Source: Apostichopus japonicus (taxonomy: Eukaryota; Echinodermata; Holothuroidea; Aspidochirotida; Stichopodidae). Taken from it: a DNA stretch of 64,000 nucleotides. The stretch spans positions 28,905,554 to 28,969,553 of the forward strand of contig NC_092562.1 of NCBI RefSeq assembly GCF_037975245.1. Reading direction: 5' to 3'. This document shows positions 13,401 through 23,664 of this stretch, in pieces. The notes below the pieces were generated by a model. That model was not told the origin of the DNA. It saw only the letters and a list, made by a program, of their open reading frames with translations, and searched no databases. Made by a program: the position numbers and the translations under genes. The first letter of the stretch is position 1, and each line of letters starts with the position of its first letter.

Positions 13401-16400
13401 CAAGGTTTGGAATTGGAGAAGCAAATTTTTGATAGATTGGCACCTCTTGACGTCCGGTTATGACACTCTCAGTCTTTCCCATTAACGGACAGGATTTCTT
13501 TTGGATACACATTTTTAATGGTTACGAGAAACTGCACGTTTAATATCAATACTATTCGTTTTGCTTGCATATGGCCGGCGGCCGGCTTCAACCGATGAGT
13601 GGTAATTTATTTTTGCGTACTGATCACCGCCCTCTCATCTCTTTTATTAAACCACATGGGCCTATTAATTAATGGTTAAACTGAACACGCATATAGTGCA
13701 CATCTTCCTATAGATACAGTTCACTATAGCGATAGCATGTTGAGAGCATTGTAAATCAGCATTGAACAATAGTCATGGTCAACTGAATAATTAAATGATT
13801 AAATGTAGAGATTAAAAATAAGATGTGCAAAATTACCTTGAAAGTTGTGTACTACATTCTGTTGAAAGGAAGAATGAATGAATTGTAATAAGCAAGGTGA
13901 AAATTCGACTAGGAACACTCAGTTTCAAAGTGATAAACTATGAATAAAGCATATCAAAACGGAATATTATCATCAAATATGTATCTAGTTTGATTTTAAT
14001 GTACACGCTTTACTGCTGCTTGTTTAATTAATGAAGCGTAGACATGTATCTAATTAAGCCACAGCGCGTAACTAAAACAGTTAGCTCTACGTTGCTATTC
14101 CTTAATCACGACATTCACTAGTTTTCTGTGAAATAGAGGCCGCGTGTTACTGAACGTGAGACAGACACATGGCAAGGATGCAATGATTGAAAGTATTCAT
14201 TAAACTTCAACACGCGACTTCATTTTTATGATGTATTTTTTGTCATTATTGGCAGACGCGTCGAGAGCTTGATCGGGCCGCGAGGGCAATGACGTCATCG
14301 GACCATCTAGTTGCTTATATTTCTCGAGCCCCAAAGATAAGACAGGATTGTAGTCCTTCAACCTCACCCTCACCCTTTAGTTATGGTCTGCGTATTGGAC
14401 AAGCCTGTCTTGCGCAATATGATACCTGCCATTACAACTAATACAATGAAATAACAAAGACATGTAATGAAACGAGACAATGAACAATGGAATTACTACA
14501 AATAGTGAACGAATTATTAATTTAACTTTCAAGTAATGCCACGATTAGACAATGGCGAATTCTGATTGCTTCCATGACTAGCAGTAAATAACAGCTTTGA
14601 CCATAATACTAAACAAAAGTCCAACTTGATTTCTGCAAGTTTAGCGTTCCTTGATACATACTCATGTTGGTAACAAGATGGTATCTATGAGGCAGAGAAA
14701 AGGTACTTTTTCAGACTATATAAACCTAATAACCCACAGTATGGTGCTGTTTGTATTCGCACGGATTAAATGACTGTAAACAGTGATGATGGATAGTGAC
14801 ACGCATGAGGTATTCTACAAGCGGTTGTGAAAGAAAATAAAGAAAACACGTACATCTTTGTAGCTGTCATATCACTACTTTCCCTTTTGTTGGATGAAAA
14901 GATACCTACAATTTCATTTAACTAAGGTTCACTAGTATAGTTTGTATTAAAGTACGACCTACTTGATGTATTATATAGGTTACATGTATCACAAGTGTCA
15001 CAAGTATCACACTCCATGCATATAGAAACTGAAGCATAAGAACGAGGTATATAGTAACTGGTAGTAACACAACTAAGTAAGAATTCTGCTTACTGTAAGT
15101 AAGAATTCTGCTTACTGTAAGTATAGGAATTCTCCTTACTGTACCATTTATAACGAACGAGATTATGACCACGTGATAGGGGATAGGGAGAGGGTAAGGA
15201 TATGTTTGTAAACACAGGTACAGTTTGTAGAGTAAACAATTAAAAAAATATCCAAGTAACCAATAATCCTGATGTTTTTATGGTCAGAGTAAAATAATAT
15301 TCAAGAATGAAAGTGCATCTTCTTGAAGTTGTCCATAATAGTGTAATTATTATTTGGAGAGATAAGTCATGTTTCTTGAATATATCAATAGACTCCCTTC
15401 TACAAAAGTGGCAAATTTACTTAGGTTGCTGAAAGCTGGAAGATTAAATATCTTATGGTACATAATAACATATTCATTAAAATGTTTTGTTTCAAATCAT
15501 TTTCTATAGTTGATTACAGTGTTTGCACCAAACGAAAAGCGTATTTTATGATCATCTAAAAAGCAAGTTTTTGAATGAAACTACGTAAGATTATTCCTAT
15601 ATCCCATGCATTTTGTTTTGGCAAAAAGAGAGAAAAAAAGAAGAAAAAACACGTATTTTGGAAGAGAGATTTAAAAGATACGCAGGTGACATGGATGTTC
15701 ATGAGTGATTGTGGCAGCCATGTTGTAGGGTCAAAGGTCAAATATATTAACTGACCTGATAAGTATGATAACTTCGATTCTAGTAAAGAATAAATAAAAG
15801 CAAACTAATTTTTACTAGAAAGTAAAGGATACTAAAAGTTTCAATTAACAACCAAAAGAAAACAATGTATCTATAAAGAGCTGTGTAAAAGGTTAATTAA
15901 TTTGTTAATTAAAGTTTGATGTGGATATTTCTTCTATGTGTCGTGTAAACTACCTAATATATATAATATTATATTATTGTTTCGGAGAATCGGACTGGAA
16001 TCAGTTTGATAGTCTGGATCAGATGAAACAAAGAGTTTTTGTTTTTCAAATCGTTTTCTACTTGAAGATCGGTTTATTCTCATCTTCATTTTAATTAACC
16101 TGTTAGCTTTATTTGATATGTTTATATTTCCAAAAAATATTAACAGAGATTCGCCTCTTTAATATTAAGCTTTGAACAAATATGTTTCATGGAATTTCCG
16201 ACAATTTATTTAATGTCATGAAAGACAGGTACTTCGACACTATTAGAAATGTTTTAAATATATGTTGCTGTGTTTTGATAGCCTTACTGGCAATGTGTCC
16301 AGTGACTTCAGTGTGTTATTAATATTTATATAAATTATATGAATCTCGACAAAGAGATGAAGAGTTGAGTATATTCGATATCTTTAGCAAGTACATTGAC

Positions 16401-19105
16401 TAATTAACATTCACTATTCACCAGATAATGATGCGATGTTGCCTTACGAAAGATTTACATATAATTTACATAAATGCAAATTATAATGCCGTGTTATGAT
16501 ATATATGTTAATAGTCGCACGAGTCTCAGTATATCTATACCACGGATTGTTTAACTATATATCTGGGTCTAACTTACACTTTACGTGTTTGTTCTGCGTT
16601 GCCATGCATATACCGTTGTCATTCAGCCCACCATTTTGTTACCATGGAGACAATATAATCAAGCCATGGTCCCATTCTTATTGTAATATTTGAACTACAT
16701 GCTTGCAATAAGCCGTGGCACAGCAAGAAGTACATATAATTTACATACAATTTACATACAAATTATAATGCCGTGTTATGCTATACATGTTAATAGTAGC
16801 ACGTGTTCAGTATATGTATACCACGGATTGCTTCGATATATATATTTGGGTCTAACTTACACTTTACGTGTTTGTTCTGCGTTGCCATGCATATACCGTT
16901 GTCATTCAGCCCACCATTTTGTTACCATGGAGACAATATAATCAAGCCATGGTCCCATTCTTATTGTAATATTTGAACTACATGCTTGCAATAAGCCGTG
17001 GCACAGCAAGAAGTACATACCATTTACATATAATTTACATACAAATTATAATGCCGTGTTATGATATATATGTTAATAGTAGCACGTGTTCAGTATATGT
17101 ATACCACGGATTGCTTCGATATATATATTTGGGTCTAACTTACACTTTACGTGTATGGTCTGCGTTGCATGCATATACCTTTGTCATTCAGCCCACCATC
17201 TTGTTACCATAGAGAAAATATAATCAAGCCATGGCCCCTTTCTTATTGCAGTTTTGAACCGTATATGCTTTCCATAAACCGTGGCACAGCAAAATCTATG
17301 AATATGGGTAACTTTTCACTTACTTGATTTGATAACAGCCGCTTGTTTTCGTCATTTCCTGAAGGTGTTCCTGTGAAAAGATGACAAATTCGAAATCAGT
17401 TTGAATCTCATAAAATTCGTTCATACAAAAGTTGACTACGGTAGTAAAAATTGATGATACAATGGAATAAAAGGTAGTAAAATGATAACACAATGGAGTA
17501 CTATATTTGTCACACATAGTGGTATTCTTCTGTGTTAGGTAGTAACCAGGTAACAGAGTATACAACACCCACAACATGTGGTTTTATATTGGTTACAAGA
17601 TTTCAATGTGACAAACTTAAAAAAAGTTGAAATCATTGGATTTATCTATCCGCCAAGTATGGTGATTTACCAAATTAGGGGAAAAAAACACTATTTATCA
17701 GGAAATGCGTATGAAATTAAACCTTGTTAATGGGCATGAATGCCAGCACAAATGGTATGATTAAAATATAAACCAACCTCCATTTGCGGTCTCATCGTTA
17801 TGCTGAAAGGAAAAAGAACAGTTATGCCTATTAAGAGCTTGCTTAAAGTATTCAAAAGGACGCAACCCGCACCGTATGTATCAAAATATTTCATCAAATT
17901 GGTTTTGAGAAATAACATTTCAATTTGAACTTCTAATCTTTTCTATATATCAAACTAAGACAAAAAACTGTTAGCAAACTTCTTATCCACTAAAGAGCCT
18001 GTGTAAGAGAACGTGTAAAAGTAACTTGGCATGACGTTTCGATCCTAGCAGGATCTTCTTCAGAGGCTGAATTACCAATAAAAAAAATAATAATTTGGAT
18101 ATTTTGTCATTCAGCCTCTGAAGAAGATCCTGCTATAGGTTCGAAACGTCAGGCACACTTACCTTTACACGTTTATATATATGTGTGTAATGGCTATACC
18201 TTTTGACAGAAGAATATGGGGTATAAGGTATGAATATAAAAATAACCAAACTTGTTTAGATTGTAACTTATTTTGAGTCAGACTCGCGCTTAATCTACGA
18301 TACCTTTACACTTATAAAGGCTTTCTATCCATTTTTGGTTAGCTAACCATTAAGCTTTACTTTCTGTTAAAAGCTTTCCTTTCAACTTCGGCTAGAGAGT
18401 AAACGGATTCTCTATAAAGTATTCCTTTCGTTTACTACGTAAGGAAGTTAATCTATGAATTGAGTTACCAAGTTGAGAGTTTTTACCAAAGTACTTACAT
18501 TTGCCGAAGTTATTAAGGTGCCCTCAAACTCCTCAGTTTGATCAGGAACTTCTTCTGCAAATGGAGAGTTACATTATTGTTCACGCACGAATATTCTTAG
18601 GATTAATGTTTTCAATGAATCGATAACCAAATATCAAATAGTGCTCCTTTCATATACAAATTCAGACTATGTATAGGTCAACAGTTCTCCATGTCTTTTT
18701 TGTTATTGCAGCAATTCACCAAATAATGCCTGAGTATGGCATGTGAGCTAATTGAGAGTCTTTGAATTGATTGCTCAGTATATGATATGAATCGTGATGT
18801 TTTTCATTGTAAATATACTATACATATAGTATATGTGTAGCTAGTGCATATCCTATGTTCACAATATGAGTACTGCGAACCAAGATACGAAATATGTCAC
18901 TGTTAATTAAAAAAAGACAAGGAGGACAGTGCTGTCTTAATCATTATAAATACAAACATTGTGAGAATCATAATTTCTCAACAAATGGGGGAGAAATGCG
19001 AGGACTGTTATACAGGAAATAATATATATGTATCAGCAATAGCAGTATAGTGCCAACTGGTGCAGAGCTATATTTATATAAAGCTATATATATAGATATA
19101 GAGCT

Positions 19106-19140
<35 letters not shown>

Positions 19141-22100
19141 AATGGCTATGTATATAGAGATATATATATAGATATATATATAGAGCTATATATATATATA
19201 CCTATATATACTTATATATATTTATATATACTTACATATACTTATATATTCTTAAATATACTTATAAATACTTATTAAACACGAATGCATAATAAAAGCA
19301 ATGTGTTACCTTGAACTGCATGGGTTAACTAAAGAAAGTAGCACATGGGCGTAAACTTACCATTTAACTTTCTGTGTGAAGAAGTTAACAAAAGGCAAAG
19401 GAAAGAAAAATATTTCATAAACCAAAGAACAGGATTAAAATATCTTTGCGTAAGTAACACTAGTGGTATGACTTTTTAGGACGATTCTGCTATCGAGCTC
19501 AGTCTGTCAATATTCATAATTATTTGTCATAACGAAGAATTTTTCAGTACTCGTTATAGCGATATCAAAGAGTTCGTATATTTATAGGCTACATTGTGCT
19601 CACATAATATTCAAATAGTTGTTTTTTATATCGACATTACGAGAAGGAGTGGGGGATGGTACATGGGAGGGAGTTTACACATCAAGTTTTGCTCAAACAA
19701 AACACAGTTAACTTACATCTTTGCCTCTGATGCTCTACACCGGATTTGCATAACATAATCCATGCATTCCTTTAGTTTAGTTACTTATTACAAACGTTAT
19801 ATTTTGTTAAGATTGTTAGTACTGTAATGAAAAGCACAATCGAAGAGGTTTGAGGACATTCTTTACACTGGTTTGCTGTAGAATGAATATGACGTCACGA
19901 AGTTCTTGGCTTAAAGTACGAAATAACCAGCGCAATCGTCATCCTTTCTAACGATAATATAGAGGAGCATTATGGGAAATTTATCCATACCTTGGCTTCC
20001 GGTTCTTACGTCTGCAGAAACACCACAGGCATATGGCCGTGCAGACTAAAATGACCAGGAAACCACCGCCTCCGACCAATAGTTTGTTTCTAAGAGTCCA
20101 ACCTGAAAGGAGGTCAATATAGATTTAATTAACATGTCATAAATTGACGAAAAGATGGATGAATGTGTGAATGGACGTATGGATAGCCAGACTGAGAGAT
20201 GCATAAACGGGTGGATGAATGGACGTATTGATTTATGAATATTCATAAAGTCTTTTAAGCATACACGATTTATATGGAGTCTTAACTTAACCATAGTATG
20301 AACATTATTATTGTAAACTGATATACCCCCCCCCCCCCCCCAACAAAAAATCGTTCTGCTCCAGCAATCCTATTTAAAGCTTTTGTTGATGTGCAGGTTT
20401 AGTAAAATTAGATAAAGTTTCAAACGCTTTTAGTAGCGTGTGCCTCTGAACAAAAGGAAGGTATGACCACGTCATAGAAGGTGCGTACGTTAGTCAGTTT
20501 TAATCACTGGACCTACTCATGCATACTGTTTCCGGTACTGGAATGTCATTCAATTCAGTGTGAATCACAATGAGAACTTTCCATGCCTAAACCAAACCCG
20601 ATAAGAGAATGAACATATATTTGTGACACAATTTAAAAAATCTAGTTGACTTTATACTTACTGTCGCTACCTTCTAGCTCTGATGCTCTCTTCTCCCTTT
20701 GGAACCTTCTGTTCCCATCTAATGTTGGCAGATGATCAAACCCATTGATTTTGAAATCTTCTCGATAAACCAAAGGACCTGCTAATTTTCGTCTTCCTGC
20801 GACTATGCCGATCCTCTGCTTGGACTGTCCGTATTTGTTCTTCTGAACCAATCCCCCAAAAGCTGCGGACAGTAATATAACATTGGGAAGCTCGAATCAA
20901 CACGAGTTTAATCCCATATACAGACAATTTAAAGATGGAGAGATAGGGAGAGAGAGGGTGTAGAGAGAATGGTGGGTGGAGAGAGGGAGAGGGGAGGGGG
21001 GGGGACGTAGGAAGGGTTAATAATAAACGTCCTCTGAAGACATCGTTTTTGCTTATTGTGACTTGTTTAGAACTAAATTTGTGGATATCTGAAAATTGCA
21101 TTAAATTTAATCCCTGCATGACAGGAACGATGAAACATGATTGCGGCGGGGATGATAGGGGATAGAGACAGGCCACAAAGGGTTTTAAAGACAAAAGAAG
21201 ATGGGGGGAAGGGAAAAGAAGTCAACAAAACAAAAGAGTAAATGAGACGGTCAAATCTGTGAATATGATGTAACGTCCTTTCTGTGGCATATTTGTTGAA
21301 TTCCCATGTAGCCAACGATGGTAATTCTTTTAGTTTTTTGTGTTTGAATAAACTAGTCGATTTATTTAAAAAAGGTTCAAAGTCTCGTTTGATTAACTCA
21401 AGCCGTTAAACTCCTAGTCATTTCCTGTTCCTTATCTTATCAGTAATCTTGTACAAAAGGAAATATGTCAACAGGTCTTATAGGCTAACAACTAGCAGAT
21501 TAGGAATTCGATTTCCAAACTTCCGTGTTCAGTTCACCATAATAACATGTGGCCTAGAAAAGTAGTAAGACTTCAACAAACGTTGGGAAGGTAAAGAGGT
21601 CAGCCTCACACCCACGCCCCACCACACCCCAACGTATGGTGTTGTCTTGAAGTCTACTCACTGAAGGTATTTGCGAAACCATGCACCGTCTTTGGCTGCA
21701 TGTGTAGATTTGGGGTAACAGGTGCACTTTAATTGCTTGCTCTAGTGTATTGAAAACCACAATAATTACACTTAACAGTCTACTACTTTGTGTATACATA
21801 TCTTTATGAATCTATTAGGCTTAACAGGAAAGGGGGAGGGAGGTTATTTGTTGGCTTGGGGAGTGAGGGTGTGGGGGTAGGGTGGGGGGGAGTGGGGTAA
21901 AGGGGATGTCATTTCGAATATGCCGTGAATTAGGTGAGGGATGATGAACGTCCTTGTGTTTCGACGTTTAACTAATGTTTACATTTTCAAGAAGAACAGC
22001 AAAATGTTTAAACTGAATATAAAATATCTTTTCCGGGGAGTAACTTGAAAGATTATATTTCAGTGATGACTAAATAACTTGAACTATTTAAATTTTTGAT

Positions 22101-23664
22101 TAAAGCACCTCTCTGCTCTGCTATAATTGAGATTTCTTTAAATTTATAATCACTTTGGATACGATTAAACTAGATATTTAGCCGAGAGGAAAACATTGTT
22201 TGCCTCTCTATTTATTTATTTAATATATGTCTGTTTTGATAAGAACTGTGAAAGGAAAATAAAATGAGCGATCGACCTATATATGTATCGTCAAAGTATA
22301 AACCACCACCTTTTTAGTATTGTGCACACGGAGCATTTGCTAGTTAATGAAACATGTTGGCCTATGCCCTAATTGTCACATGTGGATAGCCTCAATATGT
22401 GGGAAGAATTCACACGGTAGTACTGTAGAGACAACTCAGGGAATATACAACTGTACACCGTGGTACTTTTTAAGAAAAAGTCGCACAGGAATGAACCTGG
22501 GCACGAAAACCAGACTACCGAACGACTGATCCGCTCTCAACCCCATTCCCCTTGCATCGGGACTGTGACTGTGTGATCATCGTCGGATGTGCATCACCAT
22601 TCCCCTCGAAAGGAAACAGATACTACACATGATCTAAGCCAAAAGGCCAAGAAGCTAGGCCCTAATTGTCACATGTGGATAGCCTCAATATGTGAGAAGA
22701 ATTCACATGGTAGTACTGCAGTAGAGACAACTCAGGGAATACACAACTGCACACAGTGGTAGTATATATACTCTTCTGTTCTAGTACTCGTATATTATCA
22801 TGTCACAGGGACCGATGACATTCCTTAGTGTACAGATTTCATATATAGAATACAATATAAACTTAGTATTACTTAGGATTACATAGGCTTAGCTATTATT
22901 ATGATTACTTACATAGTGACTTTCTATCTACCCAGTATCATAGGTTTAGTAACCTATTAAGTATAGGCTAAGCTGGATAAGGCCTTGGCATCTACCAAGA
23001 ATGCATACAGTAGGTAATATTAATATGATTCACATCCGTATACCCTACAGTACAAATGAAAGCATTTAGACAGACTTTTATCATAAAATACTGCTTAACA
23101 GGAATGCCCTTCACCAAGATGGATTCCCGACCTTATATAGTCATAGGACGAACCCTATCCATAGGTTGCAGGACAATACCTTATCCACCGTGCAACTTAA
23201 CAAGAGGTCTCTGACTAAACATCTTGTCTTATAAAAATCCAACTGTATGGTTTTAGTAACTTAAATTGGAATTACAGTTTTGTAACTCGTGGCCACATTT
23301 ATCATGCAAATATTGACGTATGCATGTTACCAAGTTAGTTATGAACCGGAAATGAACAGACTTTTACACCACCAGAGTGTGATAAAAAAAGACAGATTTG
23401 GGATAGTATGTCGTGAAGTTCTTGTTACTTTAACCTATATTTGAAAAAAAAACCCAATCTGTTTGCTGTTTTGGGGGAACCCTTGCAACTGCCTGTTCGG
23501 CGTATATAGTCTTCACATATTGTCAGTAGCCAGCAACACTGCCTGACAAAGCATTCTTTAGTCCTAAAGTAGCGATATGTAGACTACTATGACTCACCTG
23601 CAGTTCTTGACGACCCTAGGGTTAAGTACAGTACGATAAGTGTGACGACTACAGCCAATTCCAT
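374..23664 (-). CDS. Gene A: receptor-type protein tyrosine phosphatase, PTP-alpha/epsilon-like, complete, 24 coding exons
   Basis: Predicted type I membrane protein of 806 aa that removes phosphate from phosphotyrosine on the cytosolic side. Exons (5' to 3'): 23664-23598, 20862-20662, 20102-19991, 19371-19361, 18554-18499, 17802-17778, 17370-17324, 13858-13837, 13006-12876, 12438-12351, 12213-12146, 11952-11913, 11698-11601, 10970-10845, 10354-10179, 6355-6220, 5408-5259, 4836-4734, 3893-3811, 3317-3195, 2835-2686, 2416-2265, 1392-1257, 493-374. All junctions are GT/AG and all phases join without a stop (2421 nt). Order: signal peptide 1-22, ectodomain to about 94, membrane helix about 96-119, D1 with HCSAGCGRTG (Cys422, Arg428), D2 with HCEFGVGLSA (Cys721, Leu727 in place of Arg), tail Tyr802. 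The short ectodomain, the length and a Tyr five residues from the end match vertebrate PTP-alpha, but orthology is not shown. D1 should be active; D2 should not be. Confidence 0.92.
737..870. repeat. Three-unit tandem repeat (about 46 bp) in gene A last intron
   Basis: GAACGTGGTTTAAACCATCA with GTGACTTCATGTTGTCAAGG is repeated three times; the third unit has a small insertion. Each unit holds the palindrome GGTTTAAACC or its variant. Confidence 0.9.
4915..5255. repeat. Two-unit tandem duplication (about 178 bp) beside gene A exon 17
   Basis: TAATATTTTGCCTGGCATAC (near 4952) and TGATATTTTGCCTGACATAC (near 5131) start similar stretches through GATTACGTAATATAAAGCAG and TTCTATGAT. The duplication ends just before the donor at 5258. 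Confidence 0.8.
5259..13006 (-). CDS. Gene A D1 catalytic phosphatase domain (exons 9-17)
   Basis: Nine exons encode D1. Visible motifs in order: the N-terminal helix into [22 protein letters not shown] (Phe248 in the phosphotyrosine-recognition position where Tyr is usual); SDYINASYI; the GYNGRKRAYIATQG and PLESTIGDFWRMIW block; KCSKYWPD; QYHYTAWGDMSD, a WPD loop in which Pro is Gly (Trp381, Gly382, Asp383); HCSAGCGRTG split by a phase-2 intron inside the Ser codon; and VQVVTQYRFVYES with the Q-loop glutamine. Cys, Arg, general-acid Asp and Gln are all present, so I expect activity, perhaps altered by WGD and KNRF. The intron inside the signature holds a 3.3-kb transposon. Confidence 0.92.
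7332..8418. mobile_element. Nested hAT-like element (1.09 kb, 8-bp TSD)
   Basis: Starts CAGTGGCGGCGGAAC and ends with the inverse of CAGGCGCGGCGGAAC. It is flanked by a perfect 8-bp duplication CTGGGAGG (7324-7331 and 8419-8426), and the uninterrupted site is seen in the sister element near 56225. An 8-bp duplication and CAG-type termini fit hAT. No transposase ORF. Confidence 0.88.
7698..8101. mobile_element. hAT-like MITE nested inside the nested element
   Basis: Termini are TAGTGGCGGATCG (first base changed) and the inverse of CAGTGGCGGGGC. Flanks repeat CCCTTACT (7690-7697 and 8102-8109). Same family as 8888-9265 and 56696-57072. This makes three transposon levels within one intron. Confidence 0.85.
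8888..9265. mobile_element. hAT-like MITE, 378 bp
   Basis: CAGTGGCGGAGCGTCC at one end and the inverse of CAGTGGCGGAGCTAGG at the other, with an 8-bp duplication CCGCCGCG on both sides (8880-8887, 9266-9273). The same insertion at the same site occurs in the sister transposon (56696-57072), so it predates the amplification of the host element. Confidence 0.87.
9945..10175. repeat. AT-rich tandem repeat next to gene A exon 15
   Basis: Repeats of ATATCATAATATATAAATAA with variants fill the stretch between the transposon end and the exon carrying WGD and HC. Confidence 0.85.
10378..10430. repeat. TA dinucleotide microsatellite
   Basis: An uninterrupted run of TA of about 45 bp lies shortly upstream (minus-strand sense) of the exon at 10354. 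Confidence 0.95.
11054..11547. mobile_element. hAT-like MITE, 494 bp, in gene A intron
   Basis: Terminal inverted repeats CATGGGCGCAGATC and GATCTGCGCCCATG, with a perfect 8-bp duplication ATAAAGGC (11046-11053 and 11548-11555). Contains in inverse orientation the ACTATCTAAGCGGAGCGC module shared with the other elements. ORFs inside it are not genes. Confidence 0.88.
13837..19371 (-). CDS. Gene A exons 4-8: five very small juxtamembrane exons
   Basis: Five exons of 11 nt (19371-19361), 56 nt (18554-18499), 25 nt (17802-17778), 47 nt (17370-17324) and 22 nt (13858-13837) encode about 54 cytosolic residues between the membrane helix and D1. They are acidic and Ser/Asn-rich, for example EEVPDQTEEFEG and HNDETANG. 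Each has a pyrimidine-rich CAG acceptor and a GT donor. The 11-nt and 22-nt exons were accepted because without them the reading frame breaks. Exons 5+6 (81 nt) and 7+8 (69 nt) are each multiples of three with matching flanking phases, so pairs could be skipped in frame. Confidence 0.75.
15064..15141. repeat. Three-unit short repeat in gene A intron
   Basis: GTAAGAATTCTGCTTACT occurs twice and GTATAGGAATTCTCCTTACT once; each unit is itself close to palindromic around GAATTC. Confidence 0.8.
16480..17290. repeat. About 283-bp tandem repeat, nearly three units, in gene A intron
   Basis: TTGAACTACATGCTTGCAAT and the segment around ATACCACGGATTGCTTCG recur with a 283-bp spacing (16691, 16974), with a third, more diverged unit to about 17290. 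The short ORFs repeated across it share the same translation and are not genes. Confidence 0.9.
17965..18174. mobile_element. Inverted-repeat element with CTGAAGA...GAAAC core, copy 1
   Basis: Left arm: ACGTTTCGATCCTAGCAGG then ATCTTCTTCAGAGGCTGAAT. Right arm is its inverse across a short AT-rich spacer, forming a long imperfect palindrome. The core CTGAAGA, hairpin GATCC-loop-GGATC, GAAAC resembles that of Penelope-like elements. In a gene A intron. Confidence 0.75.
19060..19270. repeat. AT-rich microsatellite block
   Basis: TATATA and CTTATATA repeats between gene A exons 4 and 3. No coding signal. Confidence 0.9.
19991..20102 (-). CDS. Gene A exon 3: single transmembrane helix
   Basis: The exon encodes SWTLRNKLLVGGGGFLVILV followed by CTAICLWCFC and the basic stop-transfer RRKNRKP. 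The hydrophobic stretch of about 23 residues followed by Arg/Lys fixes the topology: N-terminus outside, phosphatase domains in the cytosol. The exon starts in phase 1 and ends in phase 2. Confidence 0.9.
20662..20862 (-). CDS. Gene A exon 2: short basic ectodomain
   Basis: This exon encodes residues 23-89, nearly the whole extracellular part. It has no FN3, Ig, MAM or carbonic-anhydrase motif, no cysteine, and no N-x-S/T glycosylation site. It is rich in Lys and Arg, with a GRRK cluster (residues 45-48) and REKR (78-81), a furin-type R-x-K-R sequence a few residues before the membrane. Phase 1 in and phase 1 out. I do not recognise a ligand-binding fold. The juxtamembrane processing site is inference. 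Confidence 0.85.
22366..22761. repeat. 100-bp direct repeats flanking the U2-like insert
   Basis: Segments 22366-22465 and 22659-22761 (GCCCTAATTGTCACATGTGG to CAGTGGTA or CCGTGGTA) differ at only a few positions. They bracket the U2-like sequence. They are too long for a normal target-site duplication. Confidence 0.85.
22466..22655 (-). ncRNA. U2 snRNA-like sequence (5' domain conserved), probably pseudogene or U2-derived SINE
   Basis: The minus strand begins GCTTCTTGGCCTTTTGGCTT and continues through GTGTAGTATCTGTT, which corresponds to stem-loop I and the branch-point-recognition region of U2 snRNA with only a few changes. The insert is about 190 bp, the size of U2, but the remaining two thirds do not look like U2 and I see no clear Sm site. 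It ends CTTTTTCTT, a possible polymerase III stop. It lies in gene A intron 1, between two copies of a 100-bp direct repeat. Confidence 0.65.
23598..23664 (-). CDS. Gene A exon 1: start codon and signal peptide
   Basis: The ATG at 23664-23662 opens MELAVVVTLIVLYLTLGSS, a short polar start, a long hydrophobic core and small residues before the likely cleavage site near residues 19-22. The donor is CTGCAG|GTGAGT, leaving phase 1. No other in-frame ATG with such a leader lies nearby. I did not find a TATA box upstream, so the 5' UTR limit is unknown. Confidence 0.85.

Noticed and set aside
16496..17212. Three similar plus-strand ORFs of 65-83 codons
   Set aside because: They are the 283-bp tandem repeat read in the same frame; ends are set by repeat variation.
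20046..21315. Several minus-strand ORFs of 69-152 codons around gene A exons 2 and 3
   Set aside because: Only the portions at 20862-20662 and 20102-19991 have splice signals and fit the protein; the extensions are intron read-through.
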